Positions 11,101 through 24,600 of a stretch of DNA of 64,000 bases are shown here, one piece after another. The notes below the pieces were generated by a model. The model was not told the DNA's origin and did not search any database. It saw nothing but the letters and a program-made list of their open reading frames with translations. Origin of the DNA: Anisakis pegreffii. Its lineage: Eukaryota > Nematoda > Chromadorea > Rhabditida > Anisakidae. Location: NCBI GenBank assembly GCA_035041965.1, contig JAPYMA010001917.1, forward strand, positions 1-64,000. Reading direction: 5' to 3'. The translations under genes and the position numbers were made by a program. Positions within the stretch are counted from its first letter, which is position 1. Every line of letters begins with the position of its first letter.

Positions 11101-12057
11101 GATGCCCATCACTGCGGAATTGTATGTGCAGATAACTGATTGTCAGCATTGCCCACTAACATGCGATTTCTATCCAGAACCGACTTCAGAAGATTCTCTA
11201 GTGTCAGAAAATTATGTATGTTACCGAGCGATTTCGCATACTTCTCTTATTGTTAGACAAAGCTGAAATAAGGTAGGCATGTCGTATAGTCCGGCGATTT
11301 CATTACACATGAAAATCTATACATTTGATCCCTATGTTTATCGGTCACTCTGCTACTGCTATTAGACCAATTCATTTGGGTCGTCTGCCAAGAGTGCAAT
11401 ATTGTCAGCTTAATCCTTATCAGTTTGTTGGACGAGTAAAGTTGGATGCCGCAGTCATAGTCAGTAACTGTATGCTTCAAAACCTAATCAAAAACAGAAA
11501 CGAACTCAACACAGAACCCAGTCGTGCATGTGCGTTAATGTTGTTTTCACCTAATGCTTGCTTATTAGCTGACACAGAATAGCATGCACTTGAAAAGTGT
11601 TGATGCTTGATTGCAAAGCGTCTTCAGAGTGATTGAAAAAGTATCGAGAGATACGAACTCTGCTTGTACGTGAGTTGGAACTGATACACTGCCAGTTCAA
11701 GGTAACTGTATTAACCCGGATTGTAATGAGTCTTGACTAGCCAGCTTTATCATGTCTCCTCTGGAGATGTTCCCAATGAATAACCTGCCATTTGTTGTGG
11801 GAAAACTTTGGTCGACACATTCTCACTTGGGGTACATTCAGTTGCCAACACCTCACATACAAGCACAGCTCATCAGTTGTCGACCCTTTTCGATCCAGAT
11901 AGCTGGGAAAGTGTTGGCAAAAATTCTTCCGTGTCAAACAGCGCGCTATTTGCCCGGAACATCCCTAAGTGGTCAGTATGAAACTTTCGCGGGAGCACCG
12001 TATTCATCAACACATTACCCTCAACAGAGACTATTCCAAAAACAATCTATAGCATAG
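11101..12057 (+). other. Coding-like island with broken frames
   Basis: Short plus-strand frames follow each other with protein-like content: 11101-11263 (Cys-rich, ITDCQHCPLTCDFYPEP), about 11280-11360 (ISLHMKIYTFDPYVYR), about 11325-11582 (IRPIHLGRLPRVQYCQLNPY) and 11752-12057 (LPTPHIQAQLISCRPFS). They overlap in different frames without clear splice sites. I read this as a degraded gene or mobile-element remnant. No family is recognised, and coding on the minus strand is not excluded. Confidence 0.3.
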
Positions 12058-12130
12058 TTTTCATCACTGCAATAAAGGCATCTCAAATTTATTACTTAAC
12101 GGAATTGCTGAATGTTGTATTCGCCTGGAT

Positions 12131-12951
12131 CAGTGGTTCTCACGTTCGGGTGCTCCCTTACTCCTTTTGATGGTCTGGCAGGCCGGCGTCACCCTCCCCC
12201 GATACTACCAAATTACCCAAAACGGGTAATTTCACTCCTTATGAGAACCACTATCCTAGATTCCAACCGTTTATGACTGCATGAAAAACTATTGTCTATG
12301 TCACGCTCACTTCAAACTGATTCAGATGGATTCTCATTCTTTTCAGACGTGTTATATTAATTCTCATAGCTATTGCGAGCGAATGCCGTTCTCTTGATGA
12401 GTTTTTCTCATTCACTTCGCCTCATTTCACCTCACACTTCGAATCGGCTTCTCATTCTGTAGCATATACTATTTACTGGATACGTTGATGAGTGTTGACA
12501 GCCGAAACCCACAATGCATCAATCAAATATCCCTCCTAAAGAAGGTTCGAGAGTGCAATGATCAATTATAGAGTGTGTTTGATAAAATGAGAATTTGGCT
12601 TTATTTGTTGAATGGAATGAAAGAGAAATTAGCAAAAGAGAACACTTTTGGTGACAAAAGCTATGAGAGTGATTGTAGCAGCAGGGAAATGAATGAGAAC
12701 CTTCTTAAAACGAATGAAAACCCGGACGAGCTAATGATACTCAGAAAGTAGGAGTAGAAGAGTGTTCCTATCAACTAACCGCACTTACATACCCGAGTTA
12801 AAAGAAAACACATTCACAATGGCGCTCTATCATAATATAGCAACTGCACGAAGTACTAATTTCCCGACCCCCTCTAATGCTCCTTGACTATTGTCTATGA
12901 CACCTCCAAATTACCTAAAATGGGAAATTTCACCACCTACGAGAACCACTG
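12131..12951 (+). mobile_element. hAT-like non-autonomous DNA transposon, copy 1
   Basis: The ends are the inverted word CAGTGGTTCTC / GAGAACCACTG. It is flanked by an 8-bp duplication, GCCTGGAT on the left and GCCTAGAT on the right (one mismatch). The terminal sequence and 8-bp duplication fit the hAT superfamily. It is 821 bp with no open frame of note. An internal GAGAACCACT followed by ATCCTAG at about 12243-12259 echoes the right end, so the first 120 bp may be a unit of its own. Confidence 0.85.
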
Positions 12952-12959
12952 GCCTAGAT

Positions 12960-15570
12960 GATCGTGGCGTGTCGGGCTTTGAGGAATTGTGTTATTGGAA
13001 ATGTTCAGGCATTTATGTCGTCACACAACGCTGATATTTTGCATTGTATAAAGCATTTTGGTTGAATTTTTTCTTCATGAAATCAGCATTTTCGCAACAA
13101 CAAAACGTTTGTTTTGTTGGTGTTGTTTCACGGTATTCAGTTGGAACATCTGGATCTGCTTTATGGTATTAAATTTGACTGCGTTTTTGTACTTTAATGA
13201 TGCTGATTTGCTGCCGTTGTGCTCATACCTACTTTGCCTTTATCAACGAAACAACACAAAAAACAATAATGGTTATGAAAATTATCAGCAAAATACAAAC
13301 CTCTATGTAACTTGAAAATAGTTTAGGATTGTCGAGTTCAGATACAATGAATGCATGTTTGGTATTCAGTGAATGTATTTACATATTTGGGTATTCAAAC
13401 TACTGCTAGCGGAGCATTTTCCATTATTCAGATGGGATACAATGTTTCTAAATCATAGCATACCAAATTACCGTGATAATTTTCTCACCGGCTTTACAGT
13501 GATGAATCAGTTACGATGATTATTGTCCCACTGCCTTCACTATAAACAATTTAATTGCAGTTTTTCAGTCTCTTTCTCGTTTCAACCTTATTTTCATTCA
13601 CTAATATTTAAGGACGTTGCTGCGAAGATTTACATATTTCGCTAATATCTAATCAGTCGTTCCACATCCATTCCATTCATTCATTTGCTCGAAGGTTTTA
13701 TTTATTGTTAGAATTGTTTCGTAATAAATGATTTAGTACGAATTTATTGCATCTCGCATTTGATCATAAAACACTTAATAAATGTGATATTAGATTGTGT
13801 AAATACATGAATGAATGAATGAACGGGATTGTGCATTTGAAATGGGATGAGGAGATAAGAGAAGGTTGTTGCGATTTATTACTATTTTCTCCTCAAACAA
13901 TTCATTAGTTCTACTCAATCTCATATTTCTTTCGAAGACCTTATAAACAGATCAATATTATTAAAGAGTTATATATATGCAAATAATTATGATAGATCGA
14001 GTGCTTCAGCATGAGAAGGCGTGAAAAGGATAACGGTTAATATGGCGTAATGATGCGAGTAATGAGATAGAGTTATCGTTGCTAGATTGCAGAGGAAGCG
14101 GACAAATGAATGTGGACTACTTGCCTGAAGTAGGCATCACTGGTTCGGATGAATAATGAATGAATTAAGCTGCGGTGGAAAGAAGGTTTAAACTTTAATG
14201 CGAACAATGAACATGTATCTTTGATAGAGGACGTGAGATTGCTAATCGAGGTTTGATTCGCTTTTATATGCTACGAATAATCGTAATAACACGATCGCAT
14301 CTGAAGAGATCATGAAAACAAGTAGAGCTTTAATTAGTAAACATAAAGTTAGATTTTGCGAATGTTAGTAAATGAGACGGAAGTAATATGAGTTTGAATA
14401 ATCGTACAGAGCGTGCTAATTTGTATGAAAGACACATATAAGTGGGTGCTGCCTGCTTTATTGACTAGCACCCTCGTGTAAACAACTTGTGGATGGGTTT
14501 TAAAAAGTACTTGAAAGCCATGAGCATTTAATTTGAAACAGTACGAGCATCAGACGCGTGATGTGAATGATTGATGAGTACGATGACTGCTTACAAGCTT
14601 ATGTAAATATATACGTTCGTATGTTTTTAAAGATGTGCTTGTTTGTGTTGTTCACAAATCGTCAACCTTTCGGCTGGCCGACAACAATGATCGATAAAAA
14701 GAATGGATGAAAATGCTGGATGATTGAGGTGACGTTTCTAATGATATTAGCAACATGATAAAAACAGCGCAGATGAGTGGATACGCGAGCAGGCGACAAG
14801 AAAATATGTGAAGCGAAGACAGACGCGAATATTCTGAAAATGACGTTGAGATATACATGGAAAGATCCAGATGGAGGATAGAAACTCACTTGCATGTAAA
14901 TAGACATAAAACTGGATTGGTTTGGATCCGAACACATCTTACATTCATTCATGTTTTTGTCAATATACTCGTGATTACCACTACTGATTGTGCAGCTGAC
15001 AGAGGGCTAGTGTGCAGTTGTTATTATGGCTAATGGTAATGGCACTCTGCTCCGTTTACTTCTTAGTTATCCATGGTGGCCATCCTGAAATGGCACTGAA
15101 TGCTTTTTAAGCGCCGAGCCATCCATCTGAGGCGAATGAGAGCAAAACACAACACACTCATATGCGCATACACTCGGTTCGGTAGTTATAAGCGCACATA
15201 GGTGCACATAGATGAATGTGTATGTTGACATGCATGAACACATCGATTAGTGTGTGCAGCAGAGTTGGGATCGGTTAAGGATTTGTATGCAGTGTACGTA
15301 CATCCTGACAACGGCTTCATGGAACTGAGCGAGGAATGTGTATCAATGTAAGCATCAGAAGCAGTTGCATAAAGCAGAAGAAAGCATTCGAATAGACTGC
15401 TGAGTATGAGGAGTGGCCAGTGGAAGAGCACAACAAACACAGCGTGAGTGTTGGGCAGGCAGCATTCGTCATGAAATAAGCGAGCGCCTTTCAGAAGGAC
15501 GCCTGATTCATCAGCAACAGCATCAGCCATATAGCGGATTGCGCTGATGGCGACAAGCGGTTGAGGAGCG
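12960..15570. other. Intergenic, nothing firm
   Basis: AT-rich, with scattered short frames of low protein quality on both strands. This is the presumed upstream region of the ida-1 gene. I see no clear promoter or RNA gene. Confidence 0.4.
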
Positions 15571-15679
15571 ATGAGAGTGCTCCTGAAGAATCCGATTAAG
15601 CCACATCCGCTCTTATTCATTGCACTACCACTACTGGTTATTCTACACTCCCGCGATGCTTATGCAAAACAAGCATACG
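15571..15679 (+). other. ida-1: ida-1 exon 1: signal peptide
   Basis: The exon encodes [11 protein letters not shown], then a hydrophobic core [12 protein letters not shown], then [12 protein letters not shown], and ends at a GTACGT donor. Its phase 1 end joins exon 2 to give AYGCSVDG. The signal peptide should direct the receptor into the secretory pathway, with cleavage probably near DAYA. The 144-codon frame on the opposite strand here is a shadow. Confidence 0.85.
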
Positions 15680-18600
15680 GTACGTTTCATTTATATTCGT
15701 CTTTTTGTGACACATTCACTTATTACTGTCATCAGCATTTAATGACTAGCATTTAGATAGCACACAATGTGATGATAGCTTTATGCCGTAACCACTCCAT
15801 TCGTTTATTTCTTGATTGATCTTTTAAGTAATTTTTCAACTTTGATTGAATCACACAGCAATTTTCGTTGCTGTCTGATTGTCAGAACATTATTTGAATG
15901 CGTCAGCAGAAAACAAACATCTCCATGATTTTTTCACTGTTACTAGATGCTTTAGGGATAGATTGATTGTGATGCCTGTGAGTGAGCAGTGCAAAATTGA
16001 TCTTCGTAAATCCATAAGATAAAAATCCACCGCATCAATATTGCACAAATACGCCCTTTCTAATCTCTGCAGCCAGATTCGAAAAAATGAAACCTACTCA
16101 GAAATGTGGATAAGCTCCTGTACACCATCATCAGAGATTGTGAACAGGATTTCAGTGAGAAGGAATAATTCATGTTGTATCCGCGAAATTTACTTTATCT
16201 GTAATTATTGTTTATACAAAGAAGATAATCACTAAAGTGAAAATAAATAGGACTGAAATAAACTGTGATATTTTGGGTTTCGCAGAATCGTATATGCACA
16301 ACTGTTCGTTTTTTATCCATTCATTGTTATTGCTAACTTTTTGCGATTGCACAGTTGCAATGAACACTGACTAAATCGAGGCGTTTTGGTGATATTCGAT
16401 AGTGATAGTCATCATAATGAAACGCATTCAAATAGAGACCATTATCTCAAATTTCAATCTTCTTCATTTCGTAATCGTTCCGAAAACATGCCATAAAGCA
16501 TTAAGCAACCGTAGACTTTGCGTGATTCGAATTCAATTCAGCTTGAGGAGCCTACTCTAGATTGACTCTAAATGACAACGAATGCATTTTCGATATTAAA
16601 GAATCTGAATATTCATCCACAACCACAAACTGGAATGATCATTGACGGCAAGCTATTCGATTCTATCTTTCGAGGAAAGAAGTGTTGTAATCGATGCAGA
16701 TAATAGATGTAAAGAGCACGGTGACTTTGGTGTAGTGAAACAACTAGCTTGAAGAATGGATTGAGATTATTTGAAAGAATGGAAATGAAGTGAATAAACT
16801 ACTCAGAATCCCATTTAGTTCAGTTGAATATAATCGATGGATGTTTTCTTAATAATCCAGCGGATAGAATATGAATATCTTCATTAATAGAAAACTGGCG
16901 TTGGATTGCTCTTCAGTTCTTGGTTTCTGTGTTAAAACATTCGATCATCTGATCGTTCAAAAAAGCCAGCGTTTTGGTCGACTCGAAATTGCTTCATTAT
17001 GACACATCTGACGTGTCGATTCTGCTATAGTTTATCCGATTCTTCAGAGGTGTTTCAATCGTACCTTATTTCCCTTCAAAAATGTTCAATTTCTTTCGTT
17101 CAGTTATCAAAAATCCCGGAAATTGTTGGTTATGTCTATACCTATGGGAAGCACAGCTAAGCATAAGTAATGTTCTCGTATACCTATGAGAAGCATTCAA
17201 AAGCTTCTGCATACAGCTATTTGCACCAAAACAGGAATAATCATCTATCTCATTTAGCATTTTTCTGTTAATTGCAATCACCAAACGAGTTGTTGCATTT
17301 TCGCATTCATTTATTTATTCATTCGTTTATTTGTGAGACAATCTTTCTATCCAATCAAATAAATAGCATTAATGCCGTTGATACTTGAGTGTATACGATC
17401 ACATCTGTGCTTCACTCGAATCATGATGATGCACAAATACACTTCTAATGAATTACTTCAGGGATTCATTTGCAAAATAGGGTTGTGCATGAATCATTTC
17501 ATGACGTGCATAATCCTGTAACTATGCTTTTTTTCATTAGTCTAACGAGATATATCATTTAAAAGACTTTTTTGGTCAAAAAAATGAGTGCTTGCAAGCA
17601 AGAAGTAATCAATTTAGCCCTTGTTCGATGTGCTAGTATTTCCACTTTAAACATGGACAAATTTTTTGCAACAATATCAAAATATGTTGATGTTGTCAAG
17701 GGAAAGTAGTCATTGATTTACCTCGTAACCAATTATATCAAGTGATCGATCAAGTATATCCGCATAAAATGCACATTGTGTACATAATGAAATAACACAT
17801 GTTGTGGAGCATGACAATCTTATGCTTCGGCATATGAAGTGACGCTAAATTAAATCTATTTACCCATTTACTCAAAAATCAACATTTCTTCCGATCAACA
17901 AAGTCATAGCTCTTTGACATCGAGTTGAATGGTTTATTGCTTTTGGGATTGTAGGTTGTTTGGACGCTTGCGTGCGGGGATAGAACTCCGTCTTCGAAAT
18001 TATCATTATTGAATCTATCCGATATTATCATGAGCTTAAATAGTTAAGTTTGTTGTTCGTTGCAGCACTATTGGAAAAGTTGTTTCATTTCAAGAAACAG
18101 AAATGGGTAAAGTAAACGATAGAACAATATTCGGCCTATTTGTAATGACAATAACCTTATTAGCAGATTAATGATTACGCAGAAACACTGATGAAGGTTA
18201 CTGCGTGACAAATGATGGATTAAAACAGCAACATTGTTGTCCGTCAATTCGGGGTATACATCTTCTGTGAGTGAAATATCGATAATAAATAAACAACATA
18301 ATTGGATGAATTGGAGAGCAATGAATAAATTAATGAAAGGCATAGAAGAAACAGGAGGTCGGATACATTATAAATGCATTGAAGCAGATGACGAGGATAT
18401 GGTTGATGTGATTAAATGATAGTATTGGTATTTGTAAATGAATGACTGGCCATACAGCTGGATGAATCGAAATGGATTCGGATATTGGGATCTCAGTTGG
18501 GATGCTGAGGGATGTCTATGGATGGCTATTTGCATCCTAACATCCTAACTCAGCTGTAATTGAAATCGTTTGCATATTACAACAAACGAACGGATCTGAT

Positions 18601-21600
18601 CTGCTACTAAATGAATCGCTTGAATGGATCGAAAGCTTCTGCAGAGATCACCATCCCTCAGAAAAATCACCGGATATTTTTGAACAGAAAAACACAAGCC
18701 AATCCGTTCGCAGACGTAAATATTTTTAAAATCAGTGAAGGAACTGAATTGAATGTCCTTTATTGTATCATTGTCATCGAAGTTAAGAATCTAGTTGAAT
18801 TGAATGTAATCTGATTTGTTGCAATTAATGTTTTGTTATGTGGAATTGTCGAGAAACAGCCGGATGATATAGAAATTGAATGGGTTAATTTAAATTTGTT
18901 TTGATAACGTTCAGCCAAACCTTTCATACATCTGCATCTGATGCTAAGCCAGGTAGGCGGTGAGATAATTCCAAACAACAGTAAATCAGAAATTCATTCA
19001 CGCATCTTTTACTTCATTTCTTTGTTTATTTATAATTCGTTTGGGAACTTTGATTGGCCACTCATTTATTGTCACTCATTTATTTTGATCTAGTATGAGC
19101 GATCAGTTTCACTCTGATTTAAGGAAATAAATATGAAGCGGAAAAATTTGCTCAGCGATGGAACGTTTAATTTGCACTAATTCATACCTCTCTCATAATC
19201 ATCTCTAACAATTTAGCGGTACTTCTTATTGGCGGGTTTACCTGCGTATTGCGTGTTTATTCATAATCCACTTTGTAGATGCTTTTATTGAGATGGATAA
19301 CGATGACGATCATTTGAGTACGATCTGCTTAATGGGATATTGTTTCCGTAAAAAGAGTGTTGCTATATTCAAAGTGATTCAGTTCTATTCGGTTCTTTCT
19401 AAAATTCGCAATTAAAATGTGTTTGATTTCCTGCTTACGTTGAGAATTTACTGCTGAAGTTTGGTCGGTGGAATTTTAATTTAAAGAGTTTCTGATTTTG
19501 ACTTCGAAATGTCATAAACATATTCTAATCGCATTCAGTTCATTATACGGTTGATATGATATTTCTGATTGTAAACAACAGAGCTTAAATTGAAATGTCA
19601 GTAGCATTTTACTATCAACTTAGCTTATCTGATTGGCGTTAATTTTTACAGCTGATGCGAATAAAAAACTTGTTCATGATACAATATTCTCTGTAATTAT
19701 CGCTTAGCGTTCGTTTTTCAGTTTAATTATCAGCGGCCAAAAGCAACAATTTTGATCCTCTGCGGAACAGTAGACTGTGAAATGAGAAGCTTTATAATAG
19801 TTTATTTGAGAAATTTTTCTTCGGCAAACGCTGTCATGATATTTTGACAGAACGAACAAAATTTTGTACTCAGTAGCATTTTACTATCGGAATGTTATGG
19901 AAAAGCATGTAACAGTTGTTAGATGGAATTGTTAAAGTGCATGATGTAAACTGGTTAGCGAATTACTTGTTAAAAATTGATTCGATATCATGTGACAAGA
20001 ATGAATTCAAGCGAACATAAATGGAACGCCAATAAAATTTATGCATGGTGCGCTAAAATAGTGCTGTTTGCTAAAATAGTGCTAAAATAGTATCCTCATG
20101 GCTTCATGTTGATTATGTGATAATTTTGTGGATGCAAATATAGTGAAATGAATCATAGCAACATGACTGAATGGGTGAAATCATGCATGTTTTTCATGTG
20201 AATAACTATTCCAAAGCAAACTACGAAAGCAGATTCGTGTCGAATAATTCGCTCTTACGTAGATGAGTCAGTGTAGGCGTTCGTTCAATTCACCGTTCAT
20301 TATCGTCATTTCACAACATACCAGGAAGTCATCTGTTCACAGATTTTCAGCATGTTGTTCATTCTCGTCTTAGAACAGTTCTTTGATGACATAAGCAAGT
20401 TATTGAAGAATCATTTCCAAAGCTTTATGCGTCACATTGCCCACGCTCATTGCTGCATTCGTTCATCCAACAAGTATTGATCTTCCTGAAGACAACGTTT
20501 CGGACCTCAGATGACGTGATATCACATCATAATGTTGATTTCATTCGATAATGTGTCTAGCATGCACGTACTTACGACTACATATGTATCTCACCTCAGT
20601 ACTTTAGCTGACTACAATCTACTGTCGTCACCTATTCTTCAATGATGTCATTTCAGCAATAACAAAAAGTTTAATAATCAAAAACTTTTCACTCGCCAAA
20701 CACTCATATACTTTCAACAGTATAGAAGCAGGAACGCATAATATTATGGATATAAAAGTTCTGATGTAACATTCGATGAATTGATTGATGACAGTCTGAT
20801 ATATCAACTGCTGCCTCAGGCTAAAGTTGATTTTTTATGCAGTTTTCGGCTGAAAATGGGAATACTGTGAGAGTGTGAAACGAAATTATAGGTCAGAATC
20901 GAATAAGAAAAGATAATTCAGCGTTTTATGGCAGAAAATGAGCAGTCTCAAATACGAGTGTACAATGTCAAATTTCGAGCGTAATCCAGCAGAGAATCCA
21001 TCAGAAGCTATTGTTAGTTGTTACGAACAGAGTCATCTCTCAGATTGGCTTTCAAACGTATTTTATTGCAGTCAATGAGCCACGTTTGTGATAGCTGTGA
21101 TCATGAGATTCTTTACTTATTGCATGTCGATGTGAAGAAACCGAAGGAAATCTTCCAATTAGGTGGAAGAACTACGAGATTCTCGAGTTCGTTCATTCGA
21201 AGTTTATATTGAATTTTAAGTTACCTACCTGATGATTTATTTTGCCCACCAGAGTTGCTCAAAATTCCTCCTAATTGGGTTCTCCTACAGTGGCACATCA
21301 AGCCAGTGCATTGTAAGCATGAATCAGGTTCATTTTCGAATTGTCATATATTAGATTATTCATGCAGTTCCTATTCAGTAGTCCGTTCGAAATGATCCAT
21401 TGAAGTGAAACATCCAATCTGGATGAGAATCATCCATTATCGATTTATACAATCCCAAAAGAATACTGCACGCGATTATTATTTGATTATTGTTTCTCAG
21501 GTACATGTGCGTACGCAATGAATTGAATCATTGCACACGCATCACCTTAAGCTGTCCACACATCACCACTTGAATGCTCTCAGAAAGTGATCACTTCCAC

Positions 21601-24600
21601 CACTCCCTTCAGATCGAACTCGATAGGATCGCCTAACTCAGCTGATTCACCTCAATCATGAGACCTCAATCATGGCTATGAGACCTCAATCAAACAATGT
21701 CAATATTCATCACTGAAAACGTTCCATTTTACAAAGATCAATTGCGACTTATTACATTTGTTGTGGCAGACTAGGTGCTGCGTAATTGAACATGAACATA
21801 ATCAATGCAATAGATTCAGTCAATTTGATTAAAAAACAGTTATATGTTCTGAGAAATAATAATACGAGCATATGCATGAATTTGTTGATTAATCATATGC
21901 TGCTGAATGCTTCGGTGTTATGTGTCATCAGGAGCAACGTATTAGATGTCATCTCGTGATGACGGCATAACATTGAGCCTCGTTAATTTAATTTGCTGAT
22001 GAATAAATTTATTTATCGGGGTGATATTATTGTTTTTTAACCGAAACATATTGTTCACCAATTAGCAACATCGAGGAAAGCTTCTGTCTGTAGTTGTCGG
22101 GATGTTGGAGAATACATTTGAAGAAGACAGAATCAGATGAGAATTGTTAAGGAATGCGATGAAACTGAACATCGAGAAAATGCTTATGACTAGAAGAGAA
22201 ATGATACCGATAGCAATGCATCGTAAAATAATAAAAGTTCACTGGAAAATATCTGAATTCATCGAGGAAAAATCTTTACAGAGACAGAAAAATTCTTTTG
22301 GGAATCATATACTGCAATATTTAGTCGACTTTTATATTCTCGTTCCTGAAATAATTCATTAACGTCAACGTGTCGGTTAGCTCTTTATTCTATCACCGAC
22401 ATTTCAATAAACTGCCAAAAAGATTCGGCAGGAGGAAATTTCTGATAAAAATTGATCAGAAGACTTAAGGAATTGTGAGAGCAACCGTAGTAATAATAAT
22501 AAATTGACAGTAGCAACACTGACTATATTGCAGCAGTTTTATAAAAGTAATGATAATATAACTGATGAAAAAATGGTTTATGAAACAAACTCAAATGTTT
22601 CCGCTCTCTTGTGAAGGCTGATCACTTCTTGTGAATGATATTTTATGTCATTTCAAGGGTGCTAGATTTCAATGAAGTGTTGCATACGTGAGTAAACATC
22701 GGAATGACAATGGTGACAAGTTAAACTTCTGTGTTAATAATTATGAGTGACCAATGAGATCCCAGAGCATACGAACTGCCAATTTTGATCTGTTTATGCT
22801 ATAATCCATAGCCTCAGGATGCTAATTGGTTCAAGAATGTGGCCTTTCTATGCAAAAGTCCATTTAGGATGAATCAAGGTGCCGAAGATGTGCTAAGTTA
22901 ACTATATGAAAGAGACTGAATTAGCAGTAGCAATTTGAATGATTTGAATATACACGAGGGTAGACAAAATGAACAATAGATAGTGCAGTTTCGAATACGA
23001 TGATTTAGCTGGGAAAAGTTTGCACATGAAGTTGATTATTTTATCGCAAAATTGTATTGTACTGTATCTGACTGCAAAAAAATCGCTTAGCTGACCTTTC
23101 GTCTGAAATGATTAAAAGTATTTTCAGGATGTTCAGTGGATGGAAATATATGTGAAGATAATGAAATATGTATAGCAGGTACAACATTTCATTACTGATT
23201 TTACGGAATTTCTAATATCTCAGTTGTTTTGACCGTTGAACGAATACAAAACAAATCTTGTTAATCAGCGCTATCGCCCATAATTCTCGATCACTATGAT
23301 CGAGATCAATTGAACTTGATCTGATTGGCATATTCAGACGGATTGTTCGGCGAATGTGTGGATAAAGCTAGAGGAAGTGATGGATTGATAGTGCTGAAGG
23401 AACCGTTGGGCAAAATTGAACGAGAGTTGTTGAAACTAGAATTGAAACGTTTGAAATCGGATGGTTTCGACTGGCTGAGTGCACGTACTCAATGCTTTAT
23501 CAACTATTTCAAGTTAACAATCGTTTTCCAACTTCAATATCACACAGATTTTTGTTATGTTAGAAACCCTTTCAACGTATGGCAATTGATTCAGGTAGTG
23601 TTTTTGATTACATCTTCAAGCATTCATTTTTATATCCTCCCTTGTTTACTTCAGCTGAAATTATGTTCAACGTTTTCGTTTATATTTATCATTCATTTAT
23701 ACCATCTTCTCAATAATCAGCACTGCGAAATCATTCAACTTTTCATTGCTGATATCGGAAAATACGCAACAAAACTGAGTGTCTAAATTTTAGACAATTT
23801 CATGTTTCCGTTGATATGATGTTTTTTCCTGGATGTGATCAATTTATATTAGTGCTGTTTTCCTCTCATAAATATTACTTTCAAGGGACAAACAGATAGG
23901 TTATCATGTGCATTGTGCGAAATTAACGCACTCAATATGAATGACATCAGAGAACGAATTTAACATCAAAAATATGTGAATTGATTTTCGATATCGGCTC
24001 GCATACAATAATGTGATTCAGATATTCTATTGCAATCGTTGACGCTAATTCATAGAATCATATGAATTTAAGGTTGTAAAAGAAGAACTACTAAAAAAGA
24101 ATAATGGGCCATCAGTTGAAGCGTCGATTGATGATGAATCTGTTGAAAACAACTCAGAACTGAATGATGAACTCAAGCAGATTGCAGCTGAACTTTTGAG
24201 TGAAAATCCAGAACAGTCGAATGGTTGGCCAATAATCAATTTAATCTACATATTTCTTTCAGGAGTGTATTACTCAAGTTGTTTGGAGCCAACTGCTCCA
24301 TCGATAGATTCAATTCCAGAGCATGATCAACAGCGAATTTCATTTACTTAAGCTTGTTGGGCTATTTCGGAGTGGGATACACCTCAAATTCGTAGACCAC
24401 TTAGCAAATCAGTGCCTTATTAAATTGATTGGGCCAGTGGTTCTCATGGGCTGAAATTACCCAATTTGGGTAATTCGGAGGTGTCAAGGGGTTGGGAAAT
24501 TAGCATTTCGTGCAGCTGTTATTTTATGATAGATAGCCATTGTTATGGTGTTTTTCAACTCGGGTAAATACAGTCAGCTGATGGCAACACTCCTAATTCT

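Noticed and set aside
12253..12261. TCCTAGAT after the internal end in transposon copy 1, as a second target duplication
   Set aside because: The same junction text (CACT-TCCTAG) is present inside copy 2 at another locus, so it is part of the element.
13058..13315. 85-codon hydrophobic frame
   Set aside because: Rich in Phe, Leu and Cys as expected from T-rich DNA; no splice sites or family features.
15186..15620. 144-codon minus-strand frame
   Set aside because: It overlaps ida-1 exon 1 on the opposite strand, has no domain, and the plus-strand signal-peptide exon explains the locus.
22144..22362. 72-codon frame in ida-1 intron 1 as an extra exon
   Set aside because: No acceptor/donor pair, and the flanking exons already join in phase with the expected Cys pattern.
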